Positions 1 to 9,122 of a stretch of 64,000 nt of DNA are shown piece after piece. The position numbers and the translations under genes are program-made. Positions within the stretch are counted from its first letter, which is position 1. Every line of letters begins with the position of its first letter. Source of the stretch: Dryocosmus kuriphilus (taxonomy: Eukaryota > Arthropoda > Insecta > Hymenoptera > Cynipidae); NCBI GenBank assembly GCA_038277395.1, contig CM076194.1:177032467-177096466 (forward strand), given 5' to 3'. The notes under the pieces were generated by a model, which saw only the letters and a list, made by a program, of their open reading frames with translations, was not told the DNA's origin and made no database searches.

Positions 1-62
1 ATGCGCGCGCACACACACACATACACTTATATATATACATCGCTTCGCGAATATATATTGCG
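1..62. repeat. Alternating purine-pyrimidine simple repeat
   Basis: The window opens with CG, CA and TA dinucleotide runs followed by a short CG-rich palindrome. Such alternating tracts can adopt Z-DNA. No gene is associated with it. From here to about 947 I see no coding region, RNA gene or element boundary I can support. Confidence 0.6.
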
Positions 63-947
63 CCCCTATCAGACCGACTGAAATGAGTTGCCGTTATACG
101 GTGTGATACTACTTTGTCTCTTATTTCAGATTATAAATGCAGTTCATTTAATATTAACGATAGTGTTGGTGATCGGTATTACTTCCGGGAAGAAACATTC
201 TGTGTGTAAATTATCCGGGTTCGATTGTGAAGTTGTCAGTATACACAAATGTCATTCCTGCATGTATGGCAATCTGAGCAATGATCTTCTTGATACTAAT
301 TCATTACAACCCAAAAGTCATAGACTTCTTTAAATTAATTTTTTGAAAGCTGTCGAGGATAGCTTGTAGTATAAAGAAGCTATAAAGAAACTCCATGGCA
401 ACCGATTATATAATTTCCAAATTTTGGTATTCTGTGGGTCCACTACAATTGAACGTAAATGCTTATCTCTCCTTCAAGTTAAAAAAGTAATAAACGATTG
501 CGTATCTATGACAGATTACGTGCTATGTATTATAACTAATAATTTTAGATATTTTATTTAATCTAATTATTTAACTATTTTCTTATAGTTTTATTTATCA
601 CTATGTTTGCCTGAATGGCGCCAGGTGGTTTTTTAAAAAACTGCCAAACTAGTTTAGACATTCTACATTTCTAAAGTATCTCACTATTTTATGTTCCTAG
701 CGTTATTTAATCGACAAACTCTAAGTTTTGGTAGACGGGGTGGTAAGGAGTATCGCTTGCTGAGGGTCAGTCATGCATATAAGAAAACACGGGATTTAAC
801 TTTCAAACCATAAAATTTGTTCTTTATTGACTTTACGACAAAAGCTCGATCTTGCAAATAATTTGGACCATTCGGACCAAATTTAAAGACATCTCAAATA
901 ATCATGTCTGTGTACTTTTGTTTACAGCCGGTCCCAAGTCAAGTCAG

Positions 948-1475
948 GTTAATGTAATGTTAAAGTAATGTTAAAGTAATTTAAAAATAATATTAAATAA
1001 ATAAAGTAAAATAAAGTACTGTTAATGTAATGTTAAATTAATGTTAAACTAATGTTAAAGTATAGTTAAAGTAAGGTTAAAGCATAGTTAAAGTATAGTT
1101 AAAATAATGTTAATTTACATAAAAAATATTAACTTATATATTCTATATTTACACACACTCATACAACATAACACTCATTCACTATCTACATCCATTCTTT
1201 TATCCTCCTCCTCCTCCCCTCCTCCTCCTCTCCTCCTCCTCCTTCTCATGTTAAACTAATGTTAAAGTATTGTTAATGTAATGTTAAATTAATGTTAAAC
1301 TAATGTTAAATTAAAGTTAAAGTCATGTTAAAATAATGTTAAAATAATGTTAAAGTAATGTTAATGTAATGTTAAAGTAATGTTAAGTTAATGTTCAAGT
1401 ATAGTTAAAGTAATGTTAAAGTATAGTTAAAGTAATATTAAAATATAGTTAAAGTAATGTTAATTTACATGAAAA
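948..1475. repeat. Short-period minisatellite (GTTAAAGTAAT type)
   Basis: Dozens of degenerate copies of an 11-12 bp unit of the form GTTAAAGTAAT fill two blocks (about 948-1110 and 1245-1475). They are separated by AT-rich sequence and a CT-rich (TCC)n tract at 1200-1250. The unit resembles repeats of a TTAA-type core. There is no coding potential. The stretch from 1476 to 1875 holds nothing I recognise. Confidence 0.8.
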
Positions 1476-1875
1476 TATTAAAGTTTCTAAATATAGGTTA
1501 GGATTTGATACTTCTCATAATAGTTGGAGAAATAATTCAGATTTGTAAACTAGGTTCACTCTTCGATTATTACTGACAAACTCATTACTTAAAAGACTTT
1601 AAATCTATGTTGTAACATTTTAGAGATATGTTGTAATATTTTTCAAAGAATTTCATAAAACGTAAGACTTACCTTGGTCAGTCTTTGACTTTATAAACAA
1701 ATTGAATGTTTATTTGAGGGAAGCTGTAGGATAAGAGTTAATAGAAAATATATTTGAAACGAAGAAGAGTTTCATATATTATAATTTCAGGATTAAATAA
1801 TTAATACTTACTTCAGAATCCTTTTCGTCTTTTTCATCCATGTTTTTTACATTCCCCTCAGAGAAGGTATTAGAT

Positions 1876-1889
1876 TTATGTAAAATTTA

Positions 1890-1922
<33 letters not shown>

Positions 1923-2215
1923 AGTTTTCATCAAATCTCCACGTTTTGAGACCCCCTGACTGAGAATAAGCGATTTTTACGACGGTCTCTGTCTGTCTTT
2001 TTGTCGTCGTTGTTGTTGTTGTTGTCATTGTCGTTGTTGTCGTTGTCGTTGTTGTCGTTGTCGTTGTTGTCGCTGTCGGCGTCTGTTCCCACGATAACTT
2101 CCGAAGGACTAATCGGATTGGATTGAGCTTTGGCATACTTCTTTAAGGCGTAAAAAGAAAGGACGAGTTCGTTAACGAGCGGTTTTTGACCAGTGGTTAT
2201 GGTTGTATTTATCAA
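1876..2215 (-). pseudogene. Third copy of a Polinton-arm ORF (ORF X), expanded and broken
   Basis: Read on the minus strand, one frame begins with a peptide nearly matching the start of the ORF at 39955 (both have NPI followed by V-x-RKL). It then matches the same ORF and the one at 42813 through the K-R-Q-T-x-T region and the residues before a conserved His-Arg-Asp-Phe. The stretch that encodes Asp-Asn-Asp-Asn-Asp in the other copies is here a (GTTGTC)n microsatellite at about 2003-2090 encoding a long Asp/Asn or Thr run. A 32-base C tract (1891-1922) destroys the 3' end. The function of ORF X is unknown; I infer a Polinton association only because two copies flank Polinton polymerase and integrase remnants. 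Confidence 0.55.
1891..1922. repeat. 32-base poly-C tract
   Basis: An uninterrupted run of 32 C residues lies inside the ORF X remnant, at a place where the other two copies have ordinary coding sequence. It is one of three long G/C homopolymers in the window (also 33213-33237 and 46152-46176). It may be real slippage or an assembly or base-calling artefact. Confidence 0.9.
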
Positions 2216-2229
2216 AAACGGTTTTCACA

Positions 2230-2840
2230 AAATCAAAAAATCCATTTTCCGGCTAAAATATGCGAGATACAGAAACAAACTGTAGAGAGTAAAATTATTC
2301 ATCTCAAAAAAATCTAAAAATTTTGTTTTGACCGTTTTTTGATAAAATGCACGGATTTTGTTTTCATCGAGAAAACGTTATTAAAAATAAAAAACTGTGG
2401 TTTCTTGCCAAAATATTCAAGATACGAAAAAATGATAATAAACAAAGTTGTTCACCTCACAAAGATCTAAAAATTTTCTATCTATCATTCTTTTGAACAG
2501 ACGGTAGTTTTTGAGTTATTCGTGAAATATGTTATGACATATAAAGGAAATCACGTTTCAGCAAAGCTATGCAAGTTATGAGAAAATATTAACAAGCAGA
2601 ATTGTTCACCTTGGAAAGAGCTACAAAATTTATTTATAAGACTCATCGTTTTGCTTTTAAGAATCGACATCCTGCATTGTGAAAATTTAGAAAATCACAA
2701 AAAACTTTACCAATCGACAACGTGTTTTAAAAAAATTTAATTGTCGAGCACGAAGCGTGAGTGTCATGATGAGAATGTATTCTTTAAGGCTGATACGGCC
2801 TTAAGTAAAATAATTTCTTGTGTAATTTTTAATAAAAAAT
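2230..2840 (+). repeat. Dispersed repeat with about 150-bp internal tandem units
   Basis: Three diverged units (roughly 2250-2405, 2405-2560 and 2560-2700) each contain a 'tgcaagatatgagaaaat' type phrase, then 'gttgttcacct', then a run ending near 'ctaaaaattt'. From about 2480 to 2840 the sequence matches the reverse complement of 63600-64000 at roughly 90 percent by eye, so this is a dispersed element with one inverted copy at the other end of the window. No ORF is supported in it, and 2841-3353 is featureless to me. Confidence 0.75.
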
Positions 2841-3353
2841 TCAGATTTAATAATCTCATTAAAAGTAGGTGTTTTGGAATTTTAAGACCCAAGTAACGAA
2901 TACCGATCACGATATCCAAGGACCAAAAACATCCCAGCGCGAAGCACGAGGCTTAAATATATCTGAGCGCGCGAACTCACTCACGCATGTGCAGATGGTT
3001 TCCCGTATAGAGATTAAAAACGCCACCATTACTTATTGCTGCGTAAATATGTACAAGATATAATATGTACATATGTACAAGAAGATGATGCAATAAATCA
3101 TCTTAAAATATTCATTTCGACTTTCCTATTTAGTATACTTAGGCTTAGCTTAATATTAGAAAAAAAGTATGCGTAAAATTGTAGGATATATGAGATAAAA
3201 TGAATAAATGAATAGTATTTAAAATATTATATCAAAGAAACACATTCTTAAAAAAAATATATACGAACAGAGAGATAAAATAATAGAAAAGGATGATGAA
3301 CTGATGAAACGACTAAAATGATAAAAAAAAAAAACAGAGAAAGAACGTGAACA

Positions 3354-3531
3354 TTATTTTATCCTCTTCTTTTTTTCTTCCATGGCTTCAATATTCTCTT
3401 GAAATACATCTGAGAAGGTTAATGCCTGACGAGATTTTGACGTCCGGCTTGTTGTCAACGTAGGTCTAGTCTTTTTACATTGACATGGGTCCGTTTTTGA
3501 TGGACTGCTGACTATACAACTCCGTTTCTTT
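3354..3531 (-). pseudogene. Possible coding remnant, unidentified
   Basis: About 58 stop-free codons on the minus strand end at a TAA (3354-3356). The predicted peptide is Ser/Thr/Lys rich with a C-terminal stretch reading like an amphipathic helix (F-S-D-V-F-Q-E-N-I-E-A-M-E-E-K-K-K). It has no Met start and no upstream continuation, since the sequence above 3536 becomes low-complexity. It looks less random than its surroundings but matches no family I can name. It could be the C-terminal exon of a decayed transposon protein, or chance. Confidence 0.2.
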
Positions 3532-3535
3532 GTTT

Positions 3536-3774
3536 TATTTTATTTTGCTTCATTTATTATATTATATTTTATTTTATTTATTTTGTTTTTATTTTTTTAT
3601 TTATTATTTATTTTATTATTATTATTATATTATATATATATATATATATAACATATATATAATATTATATACATATATATATAATAATATAATATAATAA
3701 TAATAAAATAATAAATAAATAAAATAAAATAAAATAGAAGATAATGATTATGATATATTATTATATATAATATA

Positions 3775-3813
<39 letters not shown>

Positions 3814-4490
3814 TATATTATATTTTAAAAATTATTATTATTTATTTATTTATTATTTATTCATTTATTTTTATTTATTTATATTTATTTTATTTATTGT
3901 AATTTTTTTTTCTCTATGTAAAATGTTGTTTTGAAGTTGGTTGGACGTTAATTGCTTGGCTGTAAGTGGAATTTTTTCTACTTATTATCCCTTTATTATT
4001 TTATTTCGTTTTATTTTCTTTTCTTTTATTTTATTTCTTTTTGATATTTTATTTTATTTTTATTTTGTCTTATTTTATTCCGTTTTGTTTTATTTTATTT
4101 CATTTTCCTTCTTTTTTAATTTTATTTCGCTTTGTTTTATCTTATTTTATTTTATTTCATTTTGTTTTGTTTTATTTAATTTTCCTTTTATTTTATTTTG
4201 TATTTCTTTATTTTGTTTTATTTTATTTTGTTTATTTTATTTCTGTTTTAATTTTTATTTTATTTTTACTTTGTTTTGTTTTCTTTTTATTTAATTTGTT
4301 TCGTTTTGTTTTATTGTATTTTACTCTGTTCTATTTTATTTATTTTATTTATTTCTTTTATTTTATTTATTTTATTTCATTTTATTTATTTTATTTGTTT
4401 TATTTATTCCTTTTATTTTATTTCATTGCCCTCCTTTTTTAAAAATTTTATTTCCTTTTGTTTCATTTTATTTATTTACTTTATTTAAAA
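3536..4490. repeat. Low-complexity AT block, then T-rich pentamer repeat
   Basis: The left part (3536-3900) is TA/TTA/TTTA simple sequence, including an (AT)n palindromic core. The right part (about 3985-4490) is strongly strand-asymmetric, built from TTTTA with TTTTG and TTTCA variants. The long open frames across it encode only Phe, Tyr, Leu and Ile and are composition artefacts. Confidence 0.9.
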
Positions 4491-5190
4491 AATGGACATG
4501 AACCTTGTTTGGTCGGTAAGTGTTCTAGTACCTGTATAGCCCTGCCACTCCGGACAGTCACGGCTGCGTGAAGGGCAAATTCACTATGAGTGTATGGAGG
4601 AAAACCTACCAACCTGGTAAATGACGTCCTTCCCACTAGCCCCCTCGTCCTCGCGGCATTTTTCAATAATTATTCCTTGCAGGTTAGCTGATATTGTCAA
4701 CGGTGATTGGGTTTCGGGTGTCGATCATCTTACCCTTTTGCCAATCAAGAGACTAATGATATGGTGAAGAGTCGCCGGCGGGAAAACAAGGTTGGTATGT
4801 GGCCGCGTGTGCGCGCGATAGTGTCAGAATACGGTCCGCGTACAGGGTCGGCGTACACATTTCAGTGTGCTGGCATGCAGACTGGCCATAAGAGTCGATC
4901 ATGTGGACTCGGCATGTTCCACAGTTTTCCTCTCGTGTTGTTCACAACTGTCAACAAGAGGCTCGACGATGAAGTGGAGTTCCATTTCTTACTCCTGGCA
5001 TTCTTGAGCAAAAGGGAATCACATCCAGGTGCATTTGCCAAGGTTAATCTTACGATGTTGTGCGATCTACCTGACTCCAGGTTCTCTCTCAGTATACCAC
5101 GTTTGTTAGGATTTCGTAACTTGTGTGGGCGTTTTGCCCACATCCAAATGATTTGATGACATGAAAAAGACAAGGAAAATACGAACGAGC
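4491..5190. other. Higher-GC unique region, no supportable gene
   Basis: This stretch is clearly richer in G and C than its neighbours. It has overlapping open frames on both strands (about 4707-5156 plus, 4862-5173 minus). The plus frame lacks an ATG at its 5' end and neither product resembles a family I know. It may be a decayed element or part of a host exon. I leave it uncalled. Confidence 0.3.
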
Positions 5191-5366
5191 GAAATCAATA
5201 ATTGAGTAAAAAAATAATAGCGGAACCCTTGGATTTGGTGATTATCTGAGTGTTTCTCGTCGACTTTCCAACATCGAAATTTTTACATGTAAGTCGAGTT
5301 TTTTAAAAATAGAAATTAAGACTTAGTGGTTATATTTGGAGTTTTTTAATAAAAAAAAAGAATGTA

Positions 5367-6297
5367 CGAGGGCCTACCCAAAAGAAACCGAACTACTTTT
5401 GTACAAAGTTATTATTTTGATTTTTCGATAAAAAACATTTAATCTCCTTCAAAGTACTCTCCATTGGAGACAATACACTTATCTAATCTTTTATTCCATT
5501 GTTCGAAACATTTTTTAAATTCCTCTTTTGTGATGCTTGACAGCGCCTCCGTCGTTTTTTCCTTCGCTTCAGCTACGTCCGCAAAACGCTTTCCTTTCAT
5601 GTCCCTTTTCATTCGGGGGAATAAAAAAAAGTCACAGGGGGCTAAATCGGGTGAATAGGGTGGGTGAGGAACAGTGGCCATGCTATTTTTGGTCAAAAAT
5701 CGGCGCACAGAAAGAGCTGTGTGAGCAGGGGCGTTGTCGTGGTGGAAAAACCAGTCCCCCGACTGTCACAAATCAGGCCTTTTCCGTCCTAAACTGTTGC
5801 GCAATCTTTTCAAGACTTCCAGGTAAAATGCCTGATTAACTGTCTGACCCGGTGGAACAAATTCTGAATGGACGACTCCTCTCACATCGAAAAAACAAAT
5901 GAGCAGAGAATGAACAGAGCGAGGTTGATCGTCAATTGACATTTCCCCACTTTTAAAACGAGAAAACCACTCGAACACTTGAGTTTTTCCCATAGCATCA
6001 TCCTTGTAGGCCGTTTTTAACATTTGAAGAGTTTCTGTGCCCGTTTTCCCGAGCAGGAAGCAAAACCTTACGTTGGCACGCTGATCACGAAAATCAACCA
6101 TCACAAAAAAACGACGAGCGCGCAAAGCAACAGTCACAAAAAAAATTACACACACCAAATGCAACCTTACACAGTGATAGCAGTTGGCATACTAACTGGT
6201 GAAAAGTGCCTCTACACGCACCTACCGGCAAAAACCCGGTACTACAACAACTCCGCTCCCCACAACATCAGTTCGGTTTCTTTTGGGTAGGCCCTCG
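5367..6297 (-). mobile_element. Deleted mariner element (mariner-2), 931 bp
   Basis: The ends are inverted repeats of about 28 bp starting CGAGGGCCTACCCAAAAG, flanked by TA on both sides (5365-5366 and 6298-6299). This is the Tc1/mariner target duplication. At 931 bp it is shorter than the usual 1.3 kb, which fits the internal deletion seen in its transposase. The neighbouring stretch 6298-6837 has no feature I can support. Confidence 0.9.
5439..6164 (-). pseudogene. Mariner transposase, deleted and frameshifted
   Basis: The minus-strand frame from 6164 gives an N-terminal mariner DNA-binding segment (about 28-90, with K-T-x-V-F-E-W-F-x-R-F). It then jumps, without the segment that holds the first catalytic Asp (normally T-G-D-E), to the part of the catalytic domain after it. 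A second frame (5708-5439) carries the Y-S-P-D-L-A-P motif with the third catalytic Asp and the C-terminus. Between them the H-D-N-A-P-A-H motif with the second Asp can be read after a frame change. The family is the SETMAR-like (irritans-type) mariners, whose intact transposase is about 340-350 residues. This copy cannot encode an active enzyme. Confidence 0.85.
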
Positions 6298-6837
6298 TAT
6301 GAATTGAGGCATAGCCATACAAGCTAATTTAGCTACAAATATGATTGACTATTCGCAGATAGTCAAAAGTTTTATTAGTGTCATAGTCAAAAGTTTTATT
6401 AGAGTCTTGACTGGCTTTTCCCCATCTAAAATGAATTTAATTGATACTTTTAGGTTATTTTGTGCGGGGGGAATCAAATACCCCGTCACTTTATGTGACG
6501 TAACGCGTAACCTGCGACGAATGCAAAAGATAAATAACATTGAAAATATAAGCAAATGTCAGATGACCATTAGACGCAGGGATGCCTTTGGCCATCGACC
6601 TCTAAACTTAAATGATGAATAGACATTATGTCTTGACTGCAGTCGATCCATATCAGACTAAATACGTATAATAGAAGCAGATCCTAGTATAATGCGAAGG
6701 TAAGTATTGACGCAAGCGTCAAGTTCATCTTGTTCAATATACAGTGCTATAGAAAATGTATACAGGTTGTACACAGCATGTAGGGTAAACATATTTTTAT
6801 TCGCAATATTTACGTTCCGAAAAGTTCTGAGAAGATC

Positions 6838-7705
6838 CAGTATATATTATTTTTATTGGGGCTGTATTTTTCAGATGGTTGCAATAACGACGCGGCGATT
6901 GAAAGGGAATATGAAAGGGAGGCTAATGAGATGAGGGACTGGTTCCAGAATGCAGATGTTTTGTGGTTGATAGAGAATATCGACATGCCGTGCTATAGCT
7001 AGAGAAAATCGGAATCACTTACTGGTTGCCAGCGTTGCTTCAAAGTGGACAACAGCCTTTATCGACAGAAGAAGCAAAGATGTCTCGGTTGAAGCCAGAA
7101 ATGGACATTTCTGCTCAATATTTGAATTCCTTGAAGGAACTATAATCATGTCTCACCTTCATCATCTTCACGGTTTTTATTCCATTGTTGCCTCTGTTAT
7201 CAACAGATACCATCCACATATAATTATCCAAGAAACTACTGTTGAGCTCGTAAGTGAAATGATTCGGAAGTTACAATCGCCGAATGTGATGCAAGCTTGA
7301 CCAAAACGTGGCTCCTGATTTTCCTATTCTCTATTTGCAATATTTACGTGATCTGACTATAGGCGTCTGTCAAGTGAATATTGATCCCTCCTACCGCCAA
7401 GATAAGTTATATAGATATAGAGGAGAAGAAATGGTAACTGATCCAAACTTGAATGATCCTGAGTTCATATGATTGATAACTTTAGATTTCGCCGCGGGAT
7501 CTCGCATTAAGTATTTACATCATACAACGATGGTGATGTTGAAGAATTGGAAGAGCGCGAAATGATAAGTTACTACTACTGTACTTGCCAATCGGGAGCT
7601 AGAACTTTGAGTGCATGTATCTACGTCGCCATTATTTTATGGTATTTGGAGTATGCTCGATATCAACTGATACCAAGGATCCTGACAGAAGATTATTAAA
7701 TGTTA
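6838..7705 (+). pseudogene. Decayed DDE transposase with SWIM finger (second copy)
   Basis: Read in shifting plus-strand frames, this matches the transposase at 47067-48083 block by block: Y-F-S-x-x-x-N-N-D, then a W-F-Q-N-A-D-V segment, then L-S-T-E-E-A, V-E-A-R-N-G-H, I-N-R-Y-H-P, T-I-G-V-x-Q-V and finally Y-Y-C-T-C-x-S-x-A-R-T-L. The last is the SWIM-type zinc-finger signature, but the finger ends C-I-Y where the other copy has C-A-H, so the zinc-binding His appears lost. At least one in-frame stop and several frameshifts are present. No inverted termini were found around it. It is a fossil of the same transposon family as the element at 43181-49071. Confidence 0.7.
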
Positions 7706-7769
7706 TTTCATATACACATAACCAAACCCAGCAAAACCTTAAAAATATTGATGAATGAATTGCATTAGC

Positions 7770-8135
7770 CTTAACTAGCTTGATCATTCTAGTCTTGCCC
7801 TCAATATCTGGATCAATCCACTCATGCCTTCGTCGGTTGGTTCATCCCGGTGTTGCGATCGTAGGCTGCATTATTCAAGTCTTGCCTTCTTCGGCTGGCT
7901 AATCCCGGTCTTCACTTTGTCGGTTAGATCATTCCAGTCTTGCCTTCGTTGGCTAGATAAACTCGGTCTTGCCCTCAACATTTGAATTAATCTACTCTTG
8001 CCTTCATCTACTGGTTAATCCCAGTCTTATCCTCAAAATCTGGAGCAATTCACTCTTGCCTTCATCGGCTGGTTAATACCGATCTTGCCTTCGTCGGCTG
8101 GATAATCCCGGTCTGGCCCTGAACATCGATATCAA
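7770..8135. repeat. Minisatellite with about 30-bp diverged units
   Basis: Roughly ten diverged copies of a unit like 'cttgccttcgtcggctgg' followed by 'ttaatcccggt' alternate with a second type containing 'cttgccctcaacatttg'. The array abuts the 3' end of the gypsy-2 remnant, where its missing LTR would be expected. Confidence 0.7.
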
Positions 8136-8461
8136 TCCACTGGCATTTTATGGTAGGCCTTTAGGTCATTTATATGGTATTGACCTCGCTCCTTGAGGGT
8201 TTTCTCGTCTTCTAGAATATAAGTGTTCTTGCCTATCTTCTTCTTAATCCTGTAAGGTCCTTCAAATAGAGGTAGAAATTTTGCGATTATGCCTTCGCTT
8301 GAATTTGACGTGTTGCAAGTCTTGACTAATACCTGCTCACCCTGCGTAAACTCTCTTGAGACTCCTCCCTTTCTCATATTTCTGATCTGTCCTTTTATTT
8401 TTATGCGTTCTTGAATCTTCTTTATCAGAGCTTTCCTTTTTATCCTTTTTCCCCTTTTCAT
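8132..8461 (-). pseudogene. Duplicated integrase GPY/F tail, distal copy
   Basis: The 109-codon frame has the retroviral-type integrase C-terminal GPY/F module: basic N-terminal segment, then G-E-Q-V-L-V-K, then F-E-G-P-Y-R-I, then N-T-Y-I-L, then Y-H-I-N-D-L-K. It is almost identical to 8793-9083 but keeps the natural C-terminal end, which the proximal copy loses. The duplicated DNA block spans about 8139-8497 and 8768-9119. The two copies are separated by an (AT)n microsatellite and unrelated sequence. Confidence 0.75.
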
Positions 8462-8501
8462 TTTTTTGTTTTTCCCAAAATCTCTCCGGGCGTCGTATAT
8501 A

Positions 8502-8502
<1 letters not shown>

Positions 8503-8566
<64 letters not shown>
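8503..8566. repeat. (AT)n microsatellite
   Basis: More than 30 perfect TA/AT dinucleotides sit at the edge of the duplicated integrase-tail block. The repeat may have mediated the duplication through slippage or unequal exchange. Confidence 0.95.
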
Positions 8567-8576
<10 letters not shown>

Positions 8577-8792
8577 CAATTCATGCAATTTCCATTTTTT
8601 TTCTTGCTCTTTTCTCAGACTTGTCTGGAGTCGTACTGACCTTCCGTCCGGGCCTTCGAGTTTCCTTTCCCTTTCTTCTCTCTCCCTTTTTTCATTTTCA
8701 CTTTCGGTTTCCGGATATCTTCCTCATCTTTGTATTCCTTCGGTCCGTTGTTTCCTTCGAGACTCCTTGGCATTTTATGGTAGGCCTTTAGG

Positions 8793-9083
8793 TCATTGTT
8801 GGTTCGAACGCTCCTTGAGGGTTTTCTCGTCTTCTAGAATATAAGTGTTCTTGCCTATCTTCTTCTTAATCCTGTAAGGTCCTTCAAATAGAGGTAGAAA
8901 TTTTGCGATTATGCCTTCGCTTGAATTTGACGTGTTGCAAGTCTTGACTAATACCTGCTCACCCTGCGTAAACTCTCTTGAGACTCCTCCCTTTCTCATA
9001 TTTCTGATCTGTCCTTTTATTTTTATGCGTTCTTGAATCTTCTTTATCAGAGCTTTCCTTTTTATCCTTTTTCCCCTTTTCAT
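8793..9083 (-). pseudogene. Integrase GPY/F tail, proximal copy
   Basis: The frame is in phase with the pol frame that ends at 9123; a single in-frame TAG (9123-9125) separates them. The product repeats the basic segment and GPY/F module of the integrase C-terminus. It then diverges after K-E-R, where the distal copy continues into the natural end. In a functional element this domain would be the last part of Pol. Confidence 0.75.
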
Positions 9084-9122
9084 TTTTATTTGTTTTTCCC
9101 AAAATCTCTCCGGGCGTCGTCC

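Noticed and set aside
88..333. 81-codon hydrophobic frame
   Set aside because: It has no ATG at its start, the first in-frame ATG leaves a very short peptide, and there is no family resemblance.
3941..4488. Overlapping plus-strand ORFs rich in Phe, Leu, Ile and Tyr
   Set aside because: They are translations of a T-rich low-complexity repeat, open because T-rich codons are rarely stops in these frames.
4707..5173. Overlapping frames of 149 and 103 codons
   Set aside because: Both strands are open in a GC-richer patch, the plus frame lacks a Met start, and no motif favours either. Kept as an unassigned region only.
8337..8791. ORFs across the AT microsatellite
   Set aside because: They consist mainly of Tyr-Ile repeats from (TA)n; the flanking residues are the integrase tail in a wrong frame.
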